The position numbers and the translations under genes were made by a program. 7,682 nucleotides of DNA, from the NCBI GenBank assembly GCA_023431245.1, contig JAEYXO010000219.1:1-7682 (forward strand). The letters run 5' to 3'. Below, piece by piece: positions 1-4,457 of this stretch. Each line of letters opens with the position of its first letter. Position 1 is the stretch's first letter. The notes beneath the pieces were generated by a model, which was not told the origin of the DNA, did not search any database, and was given only the letters and a program-made list of their open reading frames with translations. Source of the stretch: Pseudomonadota bacterium (lineage in GTDB: Bacteria; Pseudomonadota; Gammaproteobacteria; Burkholderiales; SG8-41).

Positions 1-141
1 GTCATCGCCTCCCGGCTCAACCTGACACATGAACATTTCTCGCGCATCCTGCACGGGCTTGCCGCCGCGGGCGTGATCCGCCTGGACGGCCCCGATATCC
101 GGATCCCTGACCTCGAGATCCTGCGCAGGCACTCCGGCTGA
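1..141 (+). CDS. Crp/Fnr-family transcriptional regulator, C-terminal end (partial)
   Basis: Only the last 46 codons and the TGA are in the window; the gene starts upstream. The frame opens with VIASRLNLTHEHFSRIL, which matches the second half of the winged helix-turn-helix of Crp/Fnr proteins. It continues into a short wing (GVIRLDGPDIRI) and a C-terminal stretch ending in LRRHSG. The recognition helix LTHEHFSRIL aligns with LTVETISRLL of E. coli FNR and keeps the three base-reading residues, Glu11, Ser14 and Arg15 of the visible fragment. A TTGAT-type half-site is therefore expected. In a nitrate-respiration locus this is probably an FNR, DNR or NnrR-like sensor of anoxia or NO. The N-terminal sensor domain, including any Fe-S cysteines, lies outside the window, so the subtype cannot be told. 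An FNR-type box lies just after its stop. Confidence 0.88.
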   Translation, partial: VIASRLNLTHEHFSRILHGLAAAGVIRLDGPDIRIPDLEILRRHSG

Positions 142-155
142 CAGGCTGCCCCGGG

Positions 156-169
156 GTGATCCATATCAA
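156..169 (+). promoter_or_regulatory. FNR/DNR-type binding site (anaerobox)
   Basis: The sequence GTGATCCATATCAA matches the consensus TTGATNNNNATCAA at nine of ten specified positions; only the first T is G. It lies in the 85-nt gap between the regulator fragment and the flavin oxidoreductase gene. Its centre (162.5) is 41.5 bp upstream of position 204, the start point implied by the -10 candidate at 192-197. That is the standard class II spacing for FNR activation. The regulator upstream carries the matching E..SR recognition residues. Site identity and spacing are seen directly; occupancy is inferred. Confidence 0.7.
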
Positions 170-191
170 GGCGTCGCGGGTTGCGCCGCTG

Positions 192-197
192 CATCAT
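192..197 (+). promoter_or_regulatory. Candidate -10 element of an FNR-dependent promoter
   Basis: CATCAT matches TATAAT at four of six positions, including the key second A and last T. With +1 at 204 it occupies -12 to -7, and the FNR-type box is then centred at -41.5. No good -35 hexamer is evident, as expected where FNR overlaps the -35 region. The transcript would have a leader of about 23 nt before the ATG at 227. A four-of-six match alone is weak; the fit to the box position is what supports it. Confidence 0.45.
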
Positions 198-226
198 CCA
201 CGCTTTCCTGGTCAGGCGCCCCTGCA

Positions 227-1393
227 ATGAACTCCACCGCTCTGCCAAAATGGACTTTGCGCCGTCGCCCCCTGCTGCCGGTGGTGCAGGGCGGCATGGG
301 CGTCGGCATCTCCGCACACCGCCTCGCCGGCAGCGTCGCCGCGCTGGGCGCCCTCGGCACGATCTCGAGCGTCGATCTGCGCCACCACCACCCCGACCTG
401 CTGGAACAGACCGCCGGCTGTCGCGATGCCGAACAGTTGAATCGTGCCAACCTGGTCGCGCTCGACCGCGAGATCGGCCGGGCGCTGGCGCTGGCAGCAG
501 GCCGCGGCGCGATCGCCGTCAACGTGATGAAGGCGGTCGCCGCTCACGCCGATTACGTACGCCAGGCCTGCGCCAGCGGCGCACACGCCATCGTCATGGG
601 CGCGGGCCTGCCGCTCGACCTGCCCGAGCTGACACGCGATTTTCCCGACGTGGCGCTGATTCCGATCCTGTCGGATGCCCGCGGCGCAGGCATCGTCGTC
701 AAAAAATGGCTGCGCCGGCAGCGCCTGCCGGACGCCATCGTCATCGAACATCCGCGTCATGCCGGCGGCCATCTCGGCGCCACGCGCAGCGAGGAAATCG
801 CCGATTCGCGCTTCGATTTCGCGCGCGTGCTGGAAGAAATTCCGGCGCTGCTGCGCGGTCTGGGTCTCGAAGCCGAAAAAATTCCGCTGATCGTCGCCGG
901 CGGCGTCCACCGCCATGACCAGGTTCGCGAACTGCTGGGCATGGGTGCCGCCGCAGTGCAGATCGGCACCCCTTTTGCAGTAACCACCGAGGGCGATGCC
1001 CACCCGGAGTTCAAGCGCGTGCTGGCCGAAGCCCGCCCCGAAGACATCGTCACCTTCATGAGCGTAGCCGGCCTGCCGGCGCGCGCCGTGCTGACACCCT
1101 GGCTCAGGAACTACCTGCGCCGCGAAAAGGCGCTGCAATCGCATGCCAAGGCGGATCCGCGGCGCTGCGTGCAGGGTCTGAACTGCCTGACGGTTTGCGG
1201 TCTGCGCGACGGCGTCGCCGGCGCGGGACAGTTCTGCATCGACACCCGCCTCGCATATGCGCTGCAGGGCGACGTCAAAAAAGGACTGTTCTTTCGCGGT
1301 TCGGAACCGCTGCCTTTCGGCCCTGCGATCCGGCCCGTCGCGGAACTGCTGGATTACCTGCTCAAGGGCATCATGCCCGTTGGCGCGACCTGA
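227..1393 (+). CDS. Nitronate monooxygenase-family FMN oxidoreductase with C-terminal Cys motif
   Basis: This 388-residue soluble protein has the TIM-barrel signature of the nitronate monooxygenase / 2-nitropropane dioxygenase family of FMN enzymes. The N-terminal PVVQGGMGVGIS (18-29) is the first flavin-site loop. HAGGHLG (178-184) carries His182, at the usual position of the catalytic His. IVAGGV (222-227) and GMGAAAVQIGTPF (238-250) form the FMN-phosphate site, followed by MSVAGLPAR (278-286). After the barrel is a segment with Cys314, Cys320, Cys324 and Cys337 (C-x5-C-x3-C-x12-C) and GQFCIDTRLAYAL, which is not part of the classic family core. The reaction may be oxidation of alkyl nitronates or another NAD(P)H-flavin reduction; the substrate cannot be read from sequence. 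The ATG at 227 has only a poor ribosome site, but the next in-frame Met would delete the flavin loop. The gene follows an FNR-type box and converges on the nar/nnrS operon. Confidence 0.9.
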   Translation: MNSTALPKWTLRRRPLLPVVQGGMGVGISAHRLAGSVAALGALGTISSVDLRHHHPDLLEQTAGCRDAEQLNRANLVALDREIGRALALAAGRGAIAVNVMKAVAAHADYVRQACASGAHAIVMGAGLPLDLPELTRDFPDVALIPILSDARGAGIVVKKWLRRQRLPDAIVIEHPRHAGGHLGATRSEEIADSRFDFARVLEEIPALLRGLGLEAEKIPLIVAGGVHRHDQVRELLGMGAAAVQIGTPFAVTTEGDAHPEFKRVLAEARPEDIVTFMSVAGLPARAVLTPWLRNYLRREKALQSHAKADPRRCVQGLNCLTVCGLRDGVAGAGQFCIDTRLAYALQGDVKKGLFFRGSEPLPFGPAIRPVAELLDYLLKGIMPVGAT

Positions 1394-1406
1394 ACGGCAC
1401 GACGCT

Positions 1407-1793
1407 TCAGCCGGCGGTCCACGGCAGCGGATTGCGCGTCAGCGCCACCGCGACGATATAGAAAAACACCGCCTGTGCGGCGAACCATGCGGCAATCCGC
1501 TGGTTCCGGGTGCGGCCGCGTTTCAGCGCGATCGATCCGAGGACGATGTAGAGCAGCAGCGCCAGCAGCTTGGCGGTCAGCCAGCCGGCGACAAAGGGAT
1601 ACTGCCGGATCATCAGCGCCATGGCCACGGCGCTGCCGAGCAATACCGTATCGACGACATGCGGCAGGATGCGCACCCAGCGCCACTGCAGCCATTCCGG
1701 GCGGAACATCATCCAGAGACCGCGCAACAGGAACAGCGTGTAACTCGTCGCAACGCAGCCCACGTGCAGCGCCTTGAGCGTCAGGTAATCCAT
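1407..1793 (-). CDS. SirB2-family integral membrane protein
   Basis: A 128-residue, very hydrophobic protein with four predicted membrane helices at about 5-29, 45-62, 70-88 and 100-120. The short N-terminus with LKALHVGCVATSYTLFLLRG and the Arg-rich loop before the last helix (KRGRTRNQRIAAW) fit the SirB2 family, small proteins of unknown biochemical role despite the old invasion-regulator name. His10 in helix 1 and His45 are candidate functional residues. The ATG at 1793 lies 12 nt after the carbonic anhydrase stop, so the gene is probably the last of the operon. Its ribosome site is weak (AGTAGG about 10 nt upstream). It ends 13 nt from the convergent flavin oxidoreductase gene, and no convincing terminator is visible there. 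The family call is by sequence feel and topology. Confidence 0.85.
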   Translation of the reverse strand: MDYLTLKALHVGCVATSYTLFLLRGLWMMFRPEWLQWRWVRILPHVVDTVLLGSAVAMALMIRQYPFVAGWLTAKLLALLLYIVLGSIALKRGRTRNQRIAAWFAAQAVFFYIVAVALTRNPLPWTAG

Positions 1794-1805
1794 GCCGGTC
1801 AGCGC

Positions 1806-2471
1806 CTACTGCAGCAGATCGACGCCGGTCAGCGGGTCGTCCCTGTCGCCGGGCCGGTGCAGTCCGGCATCAAAAGGCGCGAATTGCCCGCTCTCGACAT
1901 CGAGCACGAGGATCTTGCCCTCCTCGATCAGATAATGCCAGCCACGCAGGAACAGACGCCCGGCTTCGACACGCTCACGCACCATCGGATAGCCCATCAG
2001 CCGCTCCAGCTGCAGGGCCACGGAACGCTGCTCGGTGCGCCGCAGGGCTTCTTCCGACAGCGTTACCGGCAGCACCGCGTCGCGGCCCAGTTCCAGCCAC
2101 TTCGCCATGTGCCGCGCCTCGGCCGGCGCGCCGGCATACAGGGCGCGCACCGCGCCGCAATGGCTGTGGCCGCAGACCACGATTTCACTGACATTGAGAC
2201 TCAGCACCGCGAACTCCACCGCCGCCACGGTGCCGTGATAACCCTGCGAAGCGTCGTACGGCGGCACGAAATTGCCGACATTGCGGACGATGAACAGTTC
2301 CCCCGGTCCGCTGTCCATGATCAGATAGGGCAGAACCCGCGAATCGGAGCAGCCGATGAACAGCACCGTGGGGTGCTGGCCTTTCTCGACCAGGTGGCGG
2401 AACTGGCTGCGCAACCGCGGAAAATAGCGTGTCTGGAAGCGCCGCAGCCGGCGTACGATTTCGTCGGTCAC
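1806..2471 (-). CDS. Beta-class carbonic anhydrase
   Basis: This 221-residue zinc enzyme interconverts CO2 and bicarbonate in the cytoplasm. The motif CSDSR (41-45) supplies the zinc ligand Cys41 and the catalytic Asp43-Arg45 dyad. GHSHCGA (101-107) supplies the ligands His102 and Cys105. NVGNFVPPY (64-72) and AAVEFAV (83-89) are also typical of the family, and the length is normal. The start is GTG, preceded at 6 nt by GGAGAG (2478-2483), a better-supported choice than any later Met. No signal peptide is seen. The gene follows the thioredoxin/NnrS-like fusion gene after 70 nt, all of which can be read as a 24-codon ORF ending in a GTGA overlap with this start. A role in bicarbonate supply or pH control during nitrate respiration is inference from the neighbourhood. 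Confidence 0.97.
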   Translation of the reverse strand: MTDEIVRRLRRFQTRYFPRLRSQFRHLVEKGQHPTVLFIGCSDSRVLPYLIMDSGPGELFIVRNVGNFVPPYDASQGYHGTVAAVEFAVLSLNVSEIVVCGHSHCGAVRALYAGAPAEARHMAKWLELGRDAVLPVTLSEEALRRTEQRSVALQLERLMGYPMVRERVEAGRLFLRGWHYLIEEGKILVLDVESGQFAPFDAGLHRPGDRDDPLTGVDLLQ

Positions 2472-2542
2472 GGCCTACTCTCCAATGCGGTGCGCCCGTT
2501 GCCTGCGGCGCGCAGTACGCCGGTTCCGGTGATTCCCCTCAT
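2468..2542 (-). CDS. Possible 24-residue leader or small protein linking two genes
   Basis: A short ORF starts MRGITGTGVL and ends ALESRP. Its ATG shares one base with the stop of the upstream fusion gene (TGATG), and its TGA overlaps the GTG start of the carbonic anhydrase (GTGA). It is preceded by an eight-base match to the anti-Shine-Dalgarno, TAAGGAGG, 7 nt before the ATG, the strongest ribosome site in the window. No other start codon uses that site. It has no membrane helix or recognised motif. It may be a real small protein, or an element that carries ribosomes across the gap to the downstream gene. Chance remains possible at this length. Confidence 0.42.
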   Translation of the reverse strand: MRGITGTGVLRAAGNGRTALESRP

Positions 2543-3240
2543 CACTGAGCCTCCTTACGGCTGATGGTATCGCCTGCCCCGGGCAGTGGCCACAGCAGGG
2601 GCAGTATGCGCATCGCGAAAATGAGCAGCGCAAGCCAGCCGAGGATTCCGCCGACGGCGGCCATCGCCCGCAGACCCGCAGCAAGGCCGCCGAGCAGGAT
2701 AAGCAGACCCGAATGATGCAGACCGAACTGCAGCCAGGCGACCGTTCCCGAGGCTATGGGCCGGCCGGTGAAGCGCGGCAGCATGTGCGCCCCGAGGCCG
2801 TAGATCAGCGTCTGCACGAACCCGGCGCCAAACAGGTGCGGGCCGATGCCCCTCAAATCACCCTCCGCCGTCAGCGCGCCCTGCACCGCGAACCACAGCG
2901 CGCAGACCAGCAGCCAGAGCATCGCGCTCGAGACAAACCAGCGGTTGTCAACGGACAGTGTGATCCCGGCATGGCGGCGTGCAGCATGGCGGGGCGGCGC
3001 CGCGGACACCATCTGCCGCGCCTCGGCCGGGCTCTGCACCCCCACCGCCTTCAGTTCGCCGTCGACCACCACGGCGGGTATCGTCCGCACGCGCAGTCGG
3101 TGCGCAAGTTCACGGCCTGCGGTCTGGTTGAGATCGAGAACCGCGAATTCGAAATCCCGCTCGGCAGCGACCTGCGTCCAGACCTTTTCCGCCTGCGGGC
3201 AAGTCGGGCACCACTCGGACACCAGCAATTCGACCTTCAA
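2542..3240 (-). CDS. Thioredoxin-like domain fused to a 4-helix NnrS-like membrane domain
   Basis: A 232-residue two-part protein. Residues 1-80 look like a small thioredoxin/glutaredoxin fold: strand MKVELLVSEW, active-site CPTC (11-14), and TIP with a probable cis-Pro55 before strand AVVVDGEL. A basic linker (84-98) leads to four membrane helices at about 102-120, 134-154, 167-190 and 194-216. This part contains GPHLFGAGFVQTLIYGLGAH followed by MLPRFTGRPI and closely resembles the single-unit NnrS-like protein encoded at 3710-4111. His135 and His152 are conserved between the two. The start is TTG, chosen because it begins exactly at the first strand and has GGGGA 5 nt upstream; no ATG precedes the active site. 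It lies 13 nt after the lipoyl-protein gene. The likely role is thiol-disulfide or redox chemistry at the membrane, perhaps reducing the lipoyl protein or an NO-reactive centre; this is inferred. The N-terminal domain is predicted cytoplasmic because no signal peptide precedes it. Confidence 0.87.
   Translation of the reverse strand: MKVELLVSEWCPTCPQAEKVWTQVAAERDFEFAVLDLNQTAGRELAHRLRVRTIPAVVVDGELKAVGVQSPAEARQMVSAAPPRHAARRHAGITLSVDNRWFVSSAMLWLLVCALWFAVQGALTAEGDLRGIGPHLFGAGFVQTLIYGLGAHMLPRFTGRPIASGTVAWLQFGLHHSGLLILLGGLAAGLRAMAAVGGILGWLALLIFAMRILPLLWPLPGAGDTISRKEAQ
2550..2557 (-). promoter_or_regulatory. Strong Shine-Dalgarno site inside the end of the fusion gene
   Basis: TAAGGAGG on the minus strand, inside the last codons of the thioredoxin/NnrS-like gene, complements eight bases of the 16S rRNA tail. 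It lies 7 nt upstream of the ATG at 2542, which is optimal spacing. It is about 80 nt from the carbonic anhydrase GTG, too far to serve that gene directly, and the latter has its own GGAGAG. It therefore argues for translation of the 24-codon ORF. Confidence 0.55.
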
Positions 3241-3253
3241 TCCGGTCCCCGAT

Positions 3254-3706
3254 TCATTGCGCGCAGCGCATGCACTGCACGTCGTAGCGGTCGATCCACG
3301 CCTTCAGACCCTCGATCGCCTGAGCTCCGGTGACCAGATGTTGCAGGGCATGCTCCGGATCGTCCGGCCTGAACAGCAGCAGCCAGGCCTCGGTGTACGG
3401 CGCGATGTTGATCAGGTCCGGCTGGTCGAGCACGCGCCCGTTGCGTTCGACGATCACGCCGTCGAAAGGCGCCGGAATGCCGCCGGCCCATTTCCCCGAC
3501 TCCAGCCGCGCCAGCGGCTTCCGGCGCGGGCGGCGCGATCCGGGGGGACGGATGGCAACATGCTGGATCCGTCCGGCCATGGTCTGCGAGGGATCGGTGA
3601 TGCCGATCCGGTACAGTCCGTCCGGCTCCGGCTTCACCCACAGGTAGTCGAGGTCGTACCAGAGATCCTCAGGCAATTCGCAGCCGCGGTATTCGGCGTG
3701 GGCCAT
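3254..3706 (-). CDS. GcvH-like lipoyl-carrier protein, not with glycine-cleavage genes
   Basis: This 150-residue soluble protein matches glycine-cleavage H protein along its length. GLYRIGITDPSQTMAGRIQHV (30-50) aligns with the first half of the lipoyl sandwich. LESGKWAGGIPAPFDGVIVE (68-87) aligns with the ESVKA lipoylation loop, placing the lipoyl acceptor at Lys72. DQPDLINIAPYTEAWLLLFRP (94-114) matches the DSPELVNSEPYAGGWI region. Unlike GcvH (about 130 residues), it has an extra C-terminal tail ending CMRCAQ, a CxxC at 145-148. The residue after the lysine is Trp instead of the usual Ala. GGAG about 7 nt upstream supports the ATG. The gene sits 3 nt after the NnrS-like membrane gene and 13 nt before the CPTC fusion gene, and no gcvT, gcvP or lipoate ligase is in the window. 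It is more likely a dedicated lipoamide redox carrier of this operon than part of glycine catabolism; LbpA of the sHdr sulfur pathway is a known precedent for such re-use. Confidence 0.88.
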   Translation of the reverse strand: MAHAEYRGCELPEDLWYDLDYLWVKPEPDGLYRIGITDPSQTMAGRIQHVAIRPPGSRRPRRKPLARLESGKWAGGIPAPFDGVIVERNGRVLDQPDLINIAPYTEAWLLLFRPDDPEHALQHLVTGAQAIEGLKAWIDRYDVQCMRCAQ

Positions 3707-3709
3707 GCA

Positions 3710-4111
3710 TCAACTCCGGTCCAGCGGCGAGCGCCAGCGCACGGTCAGCAGCATGTTGATACCGAACAGCGCCATCGCGCCCACGGTGAAGGCGCCGCCC
3801 AGCGCCACCAGCCGGTTGTCATAAACCAGCCACCCGGCAACCATCAGCGGCAGTCCGGCGTTGGCCAGCCAGAACTGGACCGTCGCCACCCGCTCCGAAC
3901 GCAAGGGGTAGCCCCCGAAGCGGGGAATCACGTGCAGGCCCACGCCGTAGATGGTCATCAGCACAAAACCGAGCAGCATCATATGCCCGTGAATGCGCAG
4001 CACATTGCCCGGCAGCAGCTGCGGGTCGACGAGGCGCAGCAGCATCAGCAGGCCGCCCAGCAGGCCGTAGCCCAGGCCGATCGCGACATAGAGCCGGTTA
4101 CGCCGGTGCAT
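3710..4111 (-). CDS. Small 4-helix membrane protein of the NnrS / haem-copper oxidase-like type
   Basis: A 133-residue membrane protein with four predicted helices (about 6-27, 39-62, 75-97, 101-124). Helix 2 carries HGHMMLLGFVLMTIYGVGLH followed by VIPRFGGYPL, with His41, His43 and His60 as candidate metal or haem ligands. It resembles the first unit of NnrS (HGHEMLFGY...GEP) and the membrane half of the fusion protein at 2542-3240. Annotation pipelines may call such proteins cbb3-oxidase subunit I-like, but it is far too short for an oxidase subunit and lacks the other ligands. The ATG at 4111 was chosen over upstream starts because GGAGAGGG precedes it and the homologous part begins there. 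It overlaps the preceding Cys-rich gene by 14 nt. A role in NO or haem handling beside NnrS is inferred. Confidence 0.85.
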   Translation of the reverse strand: MHRRNRLYVAIGLGYGLLGGLLMLLRLVDPQLLPGNVLRIHGHMMLLGFVLMTIYGVGLHVIPRFGGYPLRSERVATVQFWLANAGLPLMVAGWLVYDNRLVALGGAFTVGAMALFGINMLLTVRWRSPLDRS

Positions 4112-4457
4112 CGTCCCTCTCCACCGGGATGGCCTGCAGAACCTCGCGTGCGCGTGCCTGGAAAGCGCGGTAGCCGATTGCCCAGGCATCATCGCGCGGC
4201 GTGGTGGACACCAGTTGCAGCAGCAGCGCCTTCAGCGCCGCCCGATCGGCCTGTGCCCGGGACAATGCCGCAAGAACGCGGTCGTAATCAGCCGCATGGA
4301 CGAACTCAGCCCTGCGGTCCTGGCACACGCCGATGCAGGGCTGCGCACCTTCAATGCGTCCGCAACCGATACATTGCCACGCGGCAAAACGCTCGACCTC
4401 GGCCACCGCCGGCATAATCTGCCGGTCTTCCGCGGACTGTTTAGCCCGGTTTGCCAT
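4098..4457 (-). CDS. Small Cys-rich conserved protein of unknown function
   Basis: A 119-residue soluble protein with no signal peptide or membrane helix. A central cluster WQCIGCGRIEGAQPCIGVCQ (28-46 and following) holds Cys29, Cys32, Cys41 and Cys45 (C-x2-C-x8-C-x3-C), a plausible zinc or iron-sulfur site. The rest (57-110) is helical and Ala/Arg-rich. I recall similar small proteins beside nnrS in other denitrifiers but cannot name a characterised family. The start is uncertain. ATG 4457 overlaps the nnrS stop by 17 nt with a weak ribosome site. An upstream Met at 4499 overlaps more, and ATG 4415 has GGAAGA about 10 nt before it and keeps the whole Cys cluster. It overlaps the next gene by 14 nt, so translation is probably coupled. 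Confidence 0.8.
   Translation of the reverse strand: MANRAKQSAEDRQIMPAVAEVERFAAWQCIGCGRIEGAQPCIGVCQDRRAEFVHAADYDRVLAALSRAQADRAALKALLLQLVSTTPRDDAWAIGYRAFQARAREVLQAIPVERDDAPA

Noticed and set aside
212..1144. 310-codon open frame on the - strand
   Set aside because: Antisense to the flavin oxidoreductase gene, whose FMN motifs are unambiguous; no motif of its own.
1377..1397. Inverted repeat CCGTT / AACGG at the convergent gene junction as a terminator
   Set aside because: Only 5 bp of stem with an 11-nt loop and no T-run on either strand; within chance expectation.
1257..2564. 435-codon open frame on the + strand
   Set aside because: Overlaps the end of the flavin oxidoreductase gene in another frame and is antisense to SirB2 and the carbonic anhydrase, both clear by motif; the product is Gln/Arg/His-rich and unrecognisable.
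3254..3706. Calling the lipoyl protein a true glycine-cleavage gcvH
   Set aside because: No gcvT or gcvP nearby, an unusual Trp after the lipoyl lysine, a CxxC tail, and an operon setting in nitrate/NO genes; called GcvH-like only.
3710..4192. Longer 160-codon version of the NnrS-like gene starting at 4192
   Set aside because: The extra 27 residues are Arg/His-rich and not membrane-like, lie inside the Cys-rich gene in another frame, and lack a ribosome site; ATG 4111 has GGAGAGGG just upstream.
2846..4417. 523-codon open frame on the + strand
   Set aside because: Antisense to the fusion, lipoyl, NnrS-like and Cys-rich genes; biased composition, no motif, no ribosome site.
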